Part shown: positions 7,681 through 15,699 of the stretch, piece after piece | Layout of the letters: the number at the start of each line of letters is the position of its first letter | How positions within the stretch are numbered: the stretch's first letter is position 1 | DNA from: an uncultured Roseburia sp. | GTDB lineage: Bacteria; Bacillota; Clostridia; Lachnospirales; Lachnospiraceae | NCBI GenBank assembly: GCA_946002055.1 | Contig: CAMFYL010000015.1 | Span: 1-40,841 of the forward strand | Direction: 5' to 3' | Length of the DNA: 40,841 nucleotides | Made by a program: the position numbers and the translations under genes | Notes under the pieces: model-generated | What the model was told of the DNA's origin: nothing | The model's database searches: none | What the model saw: the letters and a program-made list of their open reading frames with translations, nothing else

Positions 7681-8967
7681 ATGAAGACAGATATCTTAAT
7701 TGTGGGCAGTGGCTGCTCGGGATTATATTGTGCCCTGCATTTGCCAAAGGACAAGCAGGTCACACTCATTACAAAATCAGACTGTGAGAGTAGTGATTCC
7801 TTTTTGGCCCAGGGAGGTATGTGTACCCTAACCTGTGAAGAGGACTACGATCCCTTTATGGAGGACACCCTAAAGGCTGGACATAACGAGAATGATCGAA
7901 AGTCGGTAGAGATTATGATCCGTTCTTCTCAGGCCTTGGTGGAAGAATTACTGGATCTTGGAGTAGATTTCCAGCGGGACTGGTATGGCAACCTAATCTA
8001 TACAAGGGAGGGTGCCCACAGCGCCAATCGAATTGTCTTTCACAAGGATATGACAGGGGCTGAGATTACCAGTCATCTCTTGGATGAGGCGAGAAAACGG
8101 GACAACATTACGATTCTGGAATACACGACTCTGATAGACCTGATTGAAAAAGATAACACCTGTTATGGAGCAGTGATTTTGCATCGTAATGGTGAGCTGG
8201 AAAAGGTGGCAGCGGAATATGTGGTGCTTGCCACTGGAGGTGTGGGAGGAGTGTATCAGCACTCTACCAACTATCGCCATTTGACAGGAGATGGTATCGC
8301 ACTTGCTATTAAGCACGGTGTAGAACTAAAGGATATCAATTATGTACAGATTCACCCGACTACCTTCTATACAAAGGAGTCCACAGAGCGTAGCTTTTTG
8401 ATTTCCGAGTCTATGCGCGGCGAAGGAGCAAAGCTATATAATAAGGATGGGGAGAGATTCGTCAATGAATTGTTGCCAAGAGATCTTCTCACCAAAGCTA
8501 TTTTAGAACAGATGGAAAAAGATGGAACAGAGTTTGTTTGGGAAGACCTAAGGTCTATTCCTATGGAAGAACTGAAAACACATTTTCCAAATATTGTAAG
8601 CCATTGTGAAAAAATGGGATATAACGTAATGAAAGAGTGTATTCCAGTAGTTCCAGCGCAGCATTATTTTATGGGTGGTATACGAGTCAACTACGAGAGC
8701 AAGACAAGTATGGACAGACTTTATGCAGTTGGAGAGACAGCCTGCAATGGTGTGCATGGCCGCAATCGTTTGGCTAGCAACTCTTTGCTTGAGAGTTTGG
8801 TCTTTGCCGGACGAGCAGCAGAAGATATCACCCGATTGGGTTCACAGGAAACAGATGAGGAATTTGTAAAACAGTGGCCAATGGATGCATATGAAGATAT
8901 GGATAAATTAAAAGAAGAATACTTAGATTTGGTAGAGCGTAAAGTGAAAGGAGAAGGAAATGTTTGA
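7681..8967 (+). CDS. nadB: L-aspartate oxidase, C-terminally short form
   Basis: This 428-aa FAD enzyme oxidises L-aspartate to iminoaspartate, the substrate of NadA. It belongs to the succinate dehydrogenase/fumarate reductase flavoprotein family. Seen are the FAD-binding GSGCSGLY near residue 9, LAQGGM (residues 43-48), ATGGVGGVYQHSTN, the substrate and catalytic segment IHPTTFYTK..SFLISESMRGEGA, and HGRNRLASNSLLESLVFAGRAA. Only about 65 residues follow that last motif, whereas enterobacterial NadB (about 540 aa) continues into a long helical domain, so the C-terminal domain is largely absent. The frame ends by overlapping nadC by 8 bases, which argues against a recent frameshift. Such anaerobic enzymes often use fumarate as acceptor; that is not visible here. 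Confidence 0.93.
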   Translation: MKTDILIVGSGCSGLYCALHLPKDKQVTLITKSDCESSDSFLAQGGMCTLTCEEDYDPFMEDTLKAGHNENDRKSVEIMIRSSQALVEELLDLGVDFQRDWYGNLIYTREGAHSANRIVFHKDMTGAEITSHLLDEARKRDNITILEYTTLIDLIEKDNTCYGAVILHRNGELEKVAAEYVVLATGGVGGVYQHSTNYRHLTGDGIALAIKHGVELKDINYVQIHPTTFYTKESTERSFLISESMRGEGAKLYNKDGERFVNELLPRDLLTKAILEQMEKDGTEFVWEDLRSIPMEELKTHFPNIVSHCEKMGYNVMKECIPVVPAQHYFMGGIRVNYESKTSMDRLYAVGETACNGVHGRNRLASNSLLESLVFAGRAAEDITRLGSQETDEEFVKQWPMDAYEDMDKLKEEYLDLVERKVKGEGNV

Positions 8968-9817
8968 TCAGGTAACATTGAAATTAAATGTAGACCCATT
9001 GATTATGGGTGCATTAAAAGAGGATATTACTAGCGAGGATGTCAGCACAAATAGTGTGATGCCAGAGCCAAAGCTAGGAGAAGTTGATTTGATTTGTAAG
9101 GAGGATGGCATCATCTGCGGATTACAGGTTTTTGCTAGAACCTTCCAGTTGTTAGACGAATCAACTAAGGTGGATTTGTTGGTGAAGGACGGAGAAGCAG
9201 TAAAAAGAGGTCAGTTGTTGGCTCGCGTCACTGGTGATATTCGTGTGCTTCTCTGTGGAGAGCGTACGGCCCTTAATTACTTACAGCGTATGAGTGGAAT
9301 TGCTACATACACACATTCTGTTGTTACTCTTTTGGAGGGCACAGGCATTCGTCTTCTTGATACAAGAAAGACTACACCAAACAATCGTATCTTTGAGAAG
9401 TATGCAGTTCGCGTTGGGGGCGGAAATAACCACAGATACAACTTAACAGATGGCGTATTGCTTAAGGATAATCATATCGGCGCAGCCGGTGGCGTAAAGG
9501 AAGCCATTGCAAAGGCCAAGGAATACGCTCCTTTTGTTAGAAAAATTGAGGTGGAAGTAGAGAATTTGGATATGGTTCGCCAGGCAGTGGAAGCCGGGGC
9601 AGATATTATTATGCTTGATAATATGGATCATGACACTATGGCAGAGGCACTTTCTATCATTGATGGACGTGCTGAAGTTGAGGTTTCCGGAAATATGACA
9701 AGAGAGAACTTGGAGAAGTTATCTGGTCTTGCAGTAGATTTTGTATCCAGTGGTGCATTAACCCACTCAGCACCAATTATGGATATTTCCTTGAAAAATT
9801 TACATCCTATTGCGTAG
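8960..9817 (+). CDS. nadC: Nicotinate-nucleotide pyrophosphorylase (carboxylating)
   Basis: This 285-aa type II phosphoribosyltransferase converts quinolinate and PRPP to nicotinate mononucleotide, CO2 and PPi. Motifs are GERTALNYLQRMSGIAT (about 95-111), LDTRKTTPNNRIFEKYAV (about 133-150), GGGNNHRYNLTDGVLLKDNHI (substrate pocket) and IEVEVENLD / DIIMLDNM on the barrel strands. The length is normal. The ATG lies within the end of nadB (8-base overlap) and is preceded by AGGAGAAGG, so the two are translationally coupled. Confidence 0.97.
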   Translation: MFDQVTLKLNVDPLIMGALKEDITSEDVSTNSVMPEPKLGEVDLICKEDGIICGLQVFARTFQLLDESTKVDLLVKDGEAVKRGQLLARVTGDIRVLLCGERTALNYLQRMSGIATYTHSVVTLLEGTGIRLLDTRKTTPNNRIFEKYAVRVGGGNNHRYNLTDGVLLKDNHIGAAGGVKEAIAKAKEYAPFVRKIEVEVENLDMVRQAVEAGADIIMLDNMDHDTMAEALSIIDGRAEVEVSGNMTRENLEKLSGLAVDFVSSGALTHSAPIMDISLKNLHPIA

Positions 9818-9827
9818 AGGTGGTGCA

Positions 9828-10370
9828 GTGAAAAACGAAGATCGTCGAGAAAGAATCATTCAAATATTGCAAGCAAGCCAGGAGCCTGTTTCGGGAGTGG
9901 ATTTGTCAAAACGATTACAGGTGAGCCGTCAGGTGATTGTGCAGGATATCGCATTGCTTCGTGCCAAGGATTATGAGATTATGTCCACGAACCGAGGCTA
10001 TGTGCTGACCAGTCCACAGGAATGCTCTAGAGTGTTTAAGGTCATCCACACAGATGAACAGGTGGAAGTGGAATTGCAGTCCATCATTGATTTGGGTGGC
10101 TGGGTCAAAGATGTGTTTGTGTATCATAAGGTATATGGTGTGGTGAAAGCCGACATGAACCTTCATTCCAGACGGGACATTGCAGCCTATATGAAGGAAT
10201 TAGAAAGTGGAAAGTCCTCTCTTCTAAAAAATGTAACCTCCGGTTATCACTATCACACTGTGGTAGCAAGGGATGAGAAGACCCTTGATTTGATTCAAGA
10301 GGCATTGGCAGACAAAGGATTCCTTGCAAAACTGCAAGAGTACGAACCGGTGAATTTCTGGGAGGAGTAG
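9828..10370 (+). CDS. niaR: NiaR-type transcriptional repressor (HTH_11 plus 3H domain)
   Basis: This 180-aa protein has an N-terminal winged helix (about 1-60, ERIIQILQASQEPVSGVDLS and a recognition helix near VSRQVIVQDIALLRAKDYEI). The 3H domain that follows has its three characteristic histidine motifs VYHKVYG, LHSRRDI and TSGYHYHTVVA. In Bacillus (YrxA/NiaR) and Clostridia this family represses NAD synthesis and niacin uptake when nicotinate is bound. The frame can begin at TTG 9810 inside nadC, but GTG 9828 has AGAGGTGG at a proper distance and was chosen. It is the last gene of the nad operon and probably regulates it through the palindrome at 6695-6712, hence autoregulated. Confidence 0.88.
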   Translation: MKNEDRRERIIQILQASQEPVSGVDLSKRLQVSRQVIVQDIALLRAKDYEIMSTNRGYVLTSPQECSRVFKVIHTDEQVEVELQSIIDLGGWVKDVFVYHKVYGVVKADMNLHSRRDIAAYMKELESGKSSLLKNVTSGYHYHTVVARDEKTLDLIQEALADKGFLAKLQEYEPVNFWEE

Positions 10371-10427
10371 ATGTCAGCATTTATGACATATAAAAATAAA
10401 ATTAGTAGTAGACTTTTGTGTCAACTA

Positions 10428-10436
10428 TGGTATAAT
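10428..10436 (+). promoter_or_regulatory. Extended -10 promoter of the 113-aa gene
   Basis: TGG-TATAAT (10428-10436) is a perfect -10 with TGn extension, 32 bases before the ATG. No good -35 is visible. Confidence 0.55.
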
Positions 10437-10468
10437 AGGAGTGTAGTGAGCGAAAGGAGTCATATTTT

Positions 10469-10810
10469 ATGGCATTATCAGTTGGTCGATTAGGTGGGAT
10501 GTCTCTTACTGCTATGGTGGGAGTGAGACCACAGAATTATTCTGTTAAGAACCAATCAGCAATTTCAGAAGCTTATGGGGAATCCATGCAGCAGTTAAGC
10601 GGTTTGGGAATTGGAGCTGCACAGCCGGTTCAGTACACCAACGCACAGCTTGTGGAGAATCGCATCGGTCAGATTAGAGAAGCCCAGGAAGTGGACAAGG
10701 CGTACAATGCCATTGCTTCCGCCTTTGAGGGATATACACCGGCATATGACGGTAGCTTGCAGGGAGCAAGTTACTCGGCAGCAGGTGCCAATGTTGATTT
10801 GTTTGCATAG
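10469..10810 (+). CDS. Uncharacterised 113-aa protein
   Basis: I do not recognise a domain. The start is well supported: AAAGGAG lies 8 bases before the ATG, an extended -10 promoter lies upstream and a terminator downstream, so it is a monocistronic, probably well-expressed gene. The N-terminal 25 residues (ALSVGRLGGMSLTAMVGVRP) are small and weakly hydrophobic but lack charged residues typical of a signal peptide. The middle (about 50-90) contains NAQLVENRIGQIREAQEVDKAYNAIASAFEG, which should be an amphipathic helix. The C-terminus is rich in G, S, A and Y and ends in DLFA. There is no cysteine, and the size and composition suggest a small structural or secreted-type protein. No function can be assigned. 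Confidence 0.75.
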   Translation: MALSVGRLGGMSLTAMVGVRPQNYSVKNQSAISEAYGESMQQLSGLGIGAAQPVQYTNAQLVENRIGQIREAQEVDKAYNAIASAFEGYTPAYDGSLQGASYSAAGANVDLFA

Positions 10811-10833
10811 GGAATGAGATAATAGATTTTTAC

Positions 10834-10867
10834 AGAGTCAGATTCCAGTGGGATTTGACTCTTTTTT
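10834..10867 (+). terminator. Terminator of the 113-aa gene
   Basis: AGAGTCAGATTCC / GGATTTGACTCT (one mismatch) with a short loop is followed by six T residues, 24 bases after the stop. Confidence 0.88.
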
Positions 10868-10915
10868 GTTATAATAAAATGGAAAAACGTGGAAACTCCA
10901 CCGACGTATGCGGGT

Positions 10916-10932
10916 TTCGACAGAATTCGACA
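10916..10932. promoter_or_regulatory. Tandem Spo0A-box-like repeats
   Basis: TTCGACA occurs at 10916-10922 and again at 10926-10932, exactly 10 bases apart. Its complement TGTCGAA is the classical 0A box, and tandem boxes at one helical turn are the arrangement used by Spo0A dimers. Binding is inferred. Confidence 0.4.
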
Positions 10933-10950
10933 GACTTCGTCAAAAAAGGA

Positions 10951-10977
10951 AAAAAGACCGAAAATTCGGTCTTTTTT
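10951..10977 (+). terminator. Stand-alone Rho-independent terminator
   Basis: AAAGACCGAA / TTCGGTCTTTTTT with a 2-base loop, preceded by A and followed by T. The gene before it already has its own terminator at 10834-10867. Confidence 0.75.
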
Positions 10978-11119
10978 GAGGGGAGTATAAATAATTAATA
11001 AGGGGTGTAAAAGGAAACTACCTTTTACATTTGGCATTATAGAACAAATCTTTGAAGAAAGCAACCCCCAAAAAGAAAAAACATAAAAAAACTTTATGAC
11101 GGAGTGTGGTTAGATATCG
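10978..11119. other. Non-coding stretch with one strong hairpin
   Basis: The perfect 9-bp stem TGTAAAAGG / CCTTTTACA with a 6-base loop (11006-11029) lacks a T tail. The rest is A-rich and shows no frame, known riboswitch core or tRNA. Together with 10811-10977 this makes a gene-free interval of about 360 bases. Confidence 0.5.
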
Positions 11120-11148
11120 TTGACACCCCATTTTAGAAAAGATAAGAT
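11120..11148 (+). promoter_or_regulatory. Sigma-A promoter of the methyltransferase-protease-amidase operon
   Basis: TTGACA (11120-11125), 17 bases, TAAGAT (11143-11148). The start of transcription would be near 11155, so translation must begin after that, which supports the ATG at 11171 over earlier ones. Confidence 0.7.
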
Positions 11149-11170
11149 GTATGTAAAGCGAGGGTATGAT

Positions 11171-12328
11171 ATGGAAAGAATACAACTGATTGCCCCCTGC
11201 CATTTTGGTATGGAGGCTGTTTTAAAGAGAGAAATATATGACCTGGGTTATGAGATTACCAAGGTGGAGGATGGCAGAGTCACCTTTGAGGGAGATTTGG
11301 AAGCCATTTGCCGAGGCAATGTGTTCCTTCGTACGGCAGAGCGTCTCATGGTTCAGGTGGGACGTTTTCATGCAACAACCTTTGATGAGTTGTATGAGGG
11401 CATTAAGGCTCTTCCTTGGGAACAGTGGATTCCAAAGGATGGCAAATTCTGGGTGACCAAGGCTTCTTCCGTAAAGAGTAAACTTTTCAGTGCGTCGGAT
11501 ATTCAGTCCATTGCCAAGAAGGCTATGGTGGATCATTTACGGGGGGTATACTCCGTGCAGTGGTTTGAGGAGAATGGAGCAGCTTTTCCCGTGCGTATCT
11601 TCTTATTAAAAGATGAAGTGACGGTGGCGCTGGATACCACAGGAGAACCGCTTCATAAGAGAGGGTATCGTACATGGACCAGCAAGGCTCCCATTTCAGA
11701 AACCTTGGCAGCAGCACTTATCATGCTTACTCCTTGGAAGAAAGATCGCATTTTGATTGATCCTTTCTGTGGAAGCGGAACCTTTTTGATTGAGGCCGCC
11801 ATGATGGCTGCAAATATGGCACCGGGGATGAACCGTTCCTTTACGGCGGAGCAGTGGGGCCACGTATTGCCGAAACAGATGTGGTATGACGTGATAGAAG
11901 AGGCGAGAGAGATGATAGAAGAGGATGCATCTCCTGATTTGCAAGGATATGATGTGGACCCGGATATGGTTCGTATTGCAAGAGAAAATGCAAAGCAGGC
12001 TGGGGTGGCTCATATGATACATTTTCAGCAGAGAGACGTGGCTGAGACCAGACACAGTAAGAAGTACGGATTTATCATTACCAATCCCCCATACGGCGAG
12101 CGATTGGAAGAGAAGAAGGACTTGCCACAGTTATATCGCAGCATTGGTCAGGTGTACGCAGGTCTTGATTCCTGGTCTATGTACGTGATTACTTCCTATG
12201 AAGACGCAGAGCGATATATCGGTCGCAAGGCGGATAAGAATCGCAAATTATATAACGGCATGATTCGTACCTATTTCTATCAGTTTATGGGTCCGAAACC
12301 GCCGAAGAAATCAGTAGATGAGAGGTAA
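11171..12328 (+). CDS. THUMP-domain class I SAM-dependent RNA methyltransferase (RlmL/YpsC-like, 23S rRNA guanine-N2)
   Basis: This 385-aa protein has an N-terminal ferredoxin-like/THUMP region (about 1-155) for RNA binding and a Rossmann methyltransferase domain (about 160-375). Motifs seen are HKRGYRTWTSKAPISETLAAALI before the fold, IDPFCGSGTFLIEAAMMA (SAM loop), GYDVDPDMVRIARENA, and TNPPYGERL, the N-(P)-P-Y catalytic motif of amino-group methylating enzymes. The family methylates a guanine at N2 in 23S rRNA; the exact position is inferred. The start chosen has GCGAGGG upstream and falls after the predicted transcription start. It heads a five-gene run, with the protease gene beginning 4 bases after its stop. 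Confidence 0.88.
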   Translation: MERIQLIAPCHFGMEAVLKREIYDLGYEITKVEDGRVTFEGDLEAICRGNVFLRTAERLMVQVGRFHATTFDELYEGIKALPWEQWIPKDGKFWVTKASSVKSKLFSASDIQSIAKKAMVDHLRGVYSVQWFEENGAAFPVRIFLLKDEVTVALDTTGEPLHKRGYRTWTSKAPISETLAAALIMLTPWKKDRILIDPFCGSGTFLIEAAMMAANMAPGMNRSFTAEQWGHVLPKQMWYDVIEEAREMIEEDASPDLQGYDVDPDMVRIARENAKQAGVAHMIHFQQRDVAETRHSKKYGFIITNPPYGERLEEKKDLPQLYRSIGQVYAGLDSWSMYVITSYEDAERYIGRKADKNRKLYNGMIRTYFYQFMGPKPPKKSVDER

Positions 12329-12331
12329 GTC

Positions 12332-14011
12332 ATGAAGTATTCCAAGAGATACATCGCATTTGCGGTGGTTCTGATTTTGGCATTTTTGGTAAAATTGAAT
12401 ACTTGGAATGATGAATACGCGGAAGTGGAACCTTTTCGTGGTGCGGCGTTACAGGATGAGGTGTTTTATCCCCTGAAGGCTCGCAGTATTAACGAGGAGG
12501 GGGCACTTTCTCTTGTGGTGGGTGAGGTTACCTATGACATAGAAGATGGCCTGCTTATGGGAGACCGCATGCAGCCCATGGTGTCTTTGGATTTTGCTCA
12601 GAGATTTTTTGGATGTAGCGCCAAGCTTTACGAAGAGGAGCGGATTGAACTTCATTATAATAAGGATACTTATATCTTTTATGTGGGGGATCCGGAAGTA
12701 AAGGTTGCTGGTCAGTCCAAGCCTCTTTTGGTTCCACCGGAGCTTCATGAGAACAGGGCTTATCTGCCGCTAAAGAGTCTTTGCGATTTCTTCCAGTGTG
12801 AGTACAGTTATAATCAGGAGAATTATCAGGCAGTAATTTCTTCTGATGTACAAAGAGGAGAATTGCCGGTGGCCTTCGACTTGCGAGGAAGCGGCCGCGC
12901 CACAGCAGTGAGAGACCAGGGAAGTGATGCCACATGTTGGGCACAGGCTTCGCTGACAGCTTTGGAATCATCCTTGCTTCCGGAGGAAGAGGAACATTTT
13001 TCTGTGGATCATATGGTGGAAAATGATGCATTTTCCATCGATAGGGAGTTGGGCGGAAAGTATACCATGGCGGCTGCATATCTGCTCTCCTGGAAGGGGC
13101 CAACAACCAAGAAGGCAGTGAATCATCACGTTCAGGAAATGCATTTCTTTGACCATGATGACAGGGAAGAAATCAAGTGGGCCGTTTACCAGAATGGTGG
13201 GGTTTCCACCTCCATTTATGCAAATATTGCCACCTCTAACTTGAGTAAATCTTCCTATTATAATAAGAAAAAGAATGCCTATTGCTATATGGGTGAGGAA
13301 CAACCCAATCACGAGGTGGTGATTATCGGGTGGAATGATCATTATAGCAAAGAGAATTTTACCCAGGATGTACCAGGAGATGGAGCGTTTATCTGTCAGA
13401 ACTCATGGGGAGCAACCTTTGGGGAAAAGGGTGTTTTTTATGTGTCATATTACGATACCAATATTGGAAATCAGGGTGTAGCATATGCAAAAATTGAGCC
13501 AGCTGACAATTATGACAGCATTTACCAAAGCGATTTGTGCGGCTGGGTAGGTCAGGTTGGATATGGTAAAGAGAAGATGCATGGGGCAAATATATTCTGC
13601 GCAGAACAAGATGAGACCATTGTAAGCGCAGGTTTTTACGCCCTTGGTAAGGATACAAATTACCAGTTATACTTTGTACCTAAGTATCAGGGTGTCTCTT
13701 CTTTGGCAAATCGCGTGGAAGTGGCCAGCGGAACACTGTCGTCGGCAGGATACTATACGATTCCATTCGACAAACCATATACAGTGGAAAAAGGTCAGGA
13801 GTTTGCAGTGGTGCTTGCCATTAACACCCCTGGGGCAGAGCGACCTATGGCAATGGAGTATAAGTCAGATGAATTGACAAAGAATGTGGATATATCTGAC
13901 GGCAAGGGATACATCAGTAACAACGGATTAGACTGGGAGTCGGTGGAGGAGAAGATCAAGGGAAATCTCTGTATCAAGGCTTACGGTAAGAAAATAAAAG
14001 AAAAGAATTAA
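12332..14011 (+). CDS. Secreted or membrane-anchored C1 (papain-like) cysteine protease with copper-amine-oxidase-N-like and lectin-like domains
   Basis: This 559-aa protein begins with a signal or anchor helix (residues 5-22). Residues about 50-170 resemble the stalk domain known as copper amine oxidase N-terminal-like, which usually binds cell-surface material. The papain-like domain (about 178-390) starts with LPVAFDLR and shows the oxyanion Gln196 and Cys202 in RDQGSDATCWA, His327 in NHEVVIIGW, and Asn357 in CQNSWGATFG, so the triad is complete. The C-terminal 150 residues, with an ETIVSAGFYALG..YQLYFVP beta pattern, match the lectin-like domain that often follows such proteases. It acts outside the membrane. 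The substrate may be peptide in the wall or the environment. It lies between rRNA methyltransferase and cell-wall amidase genes in one transcript. Confidence 0.85.
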   Translation: MKYSKRYIAFAVVLILAFLVKLNTWNDEYAEVEPFRGAALQDEVFYPLKARSINEEGALSLVVGEVTYDIEDGLLMGDRMQPMVSLDFAQRFFGCSAKLYEEERIELHYNKDTYIFYVGDPEVKVAGQSKPLLVPPELHENRAYLPLKSLCDFFQCEYSYNQENYQAVISSDVQRGELPVAFDLRGSGRATAVRDQGSDATCWAQASLTALESSLLPEEEEHFSVDHMVENDAFSIDRELGGKYTMAAAYLLSWKGPTTKKAVNHHVQEMHFFDHDDREEIKWAVYQNGGVSTSIYANIATSNLSKSSYYNKKKNAYCYMGEEQPNHEVVIIGWNDHYSKENFTQDVPGDGAFICQNSWGATFGEKGVFYVSYYDTNIGNQGVAYAKIEPADNYDSIYQSDLCGWVGQVGYGKEKMHGANIFCAEQDETIVSAGFYALGKDTNYQLYFVPKYQGVSSLANRVEVASGTLSSAGYYTIPFDKPYTVEKGQEFAVVLAINTPGAERPMAMEYKSDELTKNVDISDGKGYISNNGLDWESVEEKIKGNLCIKAYGKKIKEKN

Positions 14012-14030
14012 TGGATAGAGGGTAACATTT

Positions 14031-15098
14031 ATGGAGAGAAAAGTGCTGCGCACCGTTACAGCGATGATGGCTGCGTTGACGATTGCTGTTTGTTTCGTGC
14101 TACTCAATTATCCGGATTTACATGTCTATGCTTTGCAGAAGAATGTGGAGTACTCTGCCAAACGAACGGCAGGATATTCTGTCTTGGATTTGATGAGAGA
14201 TGAAACTGAGATTCTAAAGGGCAATGCCCAGGATGAACGTTTGCAGAAACAGCTTCGCTTGGAGTTGCCGGAGGGGGTTGCTTATGACGACGTTGAGATA
14301 CAGAATCATTACATTTACCAGACCATAACCATCCGGATTCCACATATCGACGAGTCATATTTCTATGACTATCCTATGATTGGTAGCTGTGATCATATTA
14401 CAGATATCACCTTTGAGACCGGAAAGGATGGGGGCGTTATTTCCATTGTGACAGATAATGTCTACGAGCTGGATGAGGCTTGGGAAAATGAATATCTGTA
14501 TATAGATTTTAAGAATCCAAGGGATTTATACGACAAGATTATTGTGGTGGATGCGGGACATGGTGGAAATGCTCCCGGCGCCACGAAGCAGGGCGTCAGT
14601 GAGAAGGATATTGATTTGGCCATTGTAAAAAGATTAAAGCATCTTTTGGATGAAAGTGACCAGCACATTGGTGTGTACTATACAAGACTGGATGATACCA
14701 ACCCGGCCCTTGAAGGTCGTGTGGCCATGGCCAATAACTTATCGGCTGACTTGTTCTTAAGTGTACATAACAACTCTACTGCCAGCGGTAGGATGTCTAG
14801 TATTAACGGCACAGAAGTGATGTATCGTGCCTCGGACACCTCCGGAAAATCAAAGGAATTTGCTCAGGTGTGTTTAGATCATTTGCTGCAAAGACTGGGC
14901 AGTCAGAGCAAGGGACTTGTTGCCGGGGATGATATCTATATTGTGCGCACGGCCGAAATGCCTGTTGCACTGGTAGAAGTTGGATTTATGACCAATCAGG
15001 AAGAGTTAGAGAAATTAAAGTCATCAGAATATCAGAGTGCTTGCGCCCAGGCGCTGTATGATGCTATGATGCAAATGTTGGAGGTAGGAAATGAGTAA
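14031..15098 (+). CDS. N-acetylmuramoyl-L-alanine amidase (Amidase_3), membrane-anchored
   Basis: This 355-aa protein cuts the amide between muramic acid and the stem peptide in peptidoglycan. It has an N-terminal helix (about 7-26) as signal or anchor, an AMIN-like beta domain (about 75-160) and the zinc amidase domain (about 168-350). Zinc ligands are His177 (VDAGHGG), Glu191 (SEKDIDLAI) and His246 (LSVHNNS), and the catalytic Glu316 is in VEVGFMTN. AGAGGG precedes the ATG. Its 3' end overlaps the next gene by 8 bases, so it is in the same operon as the upstream protease. A role in division or spore formation is plausible; nothing in the sequence decides between them. Confidence 0.93.
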   Translation: MERKVLRTVTAMMAALTIAVCFVLLNYPDLHVYALQKNVEYSAKRTAGYSVLDLMRDETEILKGNAQDERLQKQLRLELPEGVAYDDVEIQNHYIYQTITIRIPHIDESYFYDYPMIGSCDHITDITFETGKDGGVISIVTDNVYELDEAWENEYLYIDFKNPRDLYDKIIVVDAGHGGNAPGATKQGVSEKDIDLAIVKRLKHLLDESDQHIGVYYTRLDDTNPALEGRVAMANNLSADLFLSVHNNSTASGRMSSINGTEVMYRASDTSGKSKEFAQVCLDHLLQRLGSQSKGLVAGDDIYIVRTAEMPVALVEVGFMTNQEELEKLKSSEYQSACAQALYDAMMQMLEVGNE

Positions 15099-15699
15099 GA
15101 AGATTATTTTTGCCACAGGCAATCAGGACAAGATGCGTGAGATACGCGAGATTTATGGAGATTTGGGATACGAGATTCTTTCTATGAAGGAAGCTGGTAT
15201 TGATGTAGATATTGTAGAAGATGGGGAGACCTTTGAGGAAAATGCTCTCATCAAGGCAAAGGCAATTGCGGCATGCTGTGATGCCATTGTATTTGCCGAT
15301 GATTCCGGTCTTGAGATTGACTACTTAAACAAAGAGCCGGGAGTGTATTCCGCTCGTTATATGGGTGAGGATACCTCTTATGACATTAAGAATGCCAATT
15401 TGATTCAGCGTTTGGACGGCGTGGCAAAGGAAGACCGTACGGCGCGCTTCGTGTGTGCCATTGCAGCAGTATTTCCGGATGGAAGTCATAAGGTGGTTCG
15501 TGGAACCATTGAGGGATACATCGGATGGGAGCCGGCTGGAACAAATGGTTTTGGCTATGATCCAATCTTTTATGTGGATGAGTATGGATGCAGCACAGCA
15601 GAGCTTTCCCCGGAGGAGAAAAACAAGATTTCCCACAGAGGAAATGCATTGCGTATGATGAAGGAAGAGTTGATTACTTATGAGAATTCTCGTGGTTAG
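15091..15699 (+). CDS. rdgB: XTP/dITP diphosphatase (RdgB/HAM1)
   Basis: This 202-aa protein hydrolyses XTP, ITP and dITP to monophosphates, keeping deaminated purines out of DNA and RNA. Diagnostic stretches are IIFATGNQDKMREI at the N-terminus, DGETFEENALIKAKA, VFADDSGLEIDYLNKEPGVYSARY, GTNGFGYDPIF and SHRGNAL near the C-terminus. The length is normal. It overlaps the amidase gene by 8 bases and the following phosphoesterase gene by 20 bases, so the three are translated together. Confidence 0.96.
   Translation: MSKKIIFATGNQDKMREIREIYGDLGYEILSMKEAGIDVDIVEDGETFEENALIKAKAIAACCDAIVFADDSGLEIDYLNKEPGVYSARYMGEDTSYDIKNANLIQRLDGVAKEDRTARFVCAIAAVFPDGSHKVVRGTIEGYIGWEPAGTNGFGYDPIFYVDEYGCSTAELSPEEKNKISHRGNALRMMKEELITYENSRG

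Larger units (their letters stand above)
10880..10977 (+). ncRNA. Candidate small RNA with its own extended -10 promoter and terminator
   Basis: TGT-TATAAT ends at 10875, giving a predicted start near 10882. A hairpin GTGGA-AAC-TCCAC (10889-10901) follows. Two TTCGACA boxes come next (10916-10922 and 10926-10932), then AAAAGACCGAA / TTCGGTCTTTTTT (10952-10977), a sound terminator with no gene in front of it. There is no open frame of useful length. The terminator without an upstream gene is the main reason to suspect a transcript. Confidence 0.3.

Noticed and set aside
12555-13342. Long antisense frames opposite the protease gene
   Set aside because: Proline- and histidine-rich nonsense translations opposite a recognisable catalytic domain.
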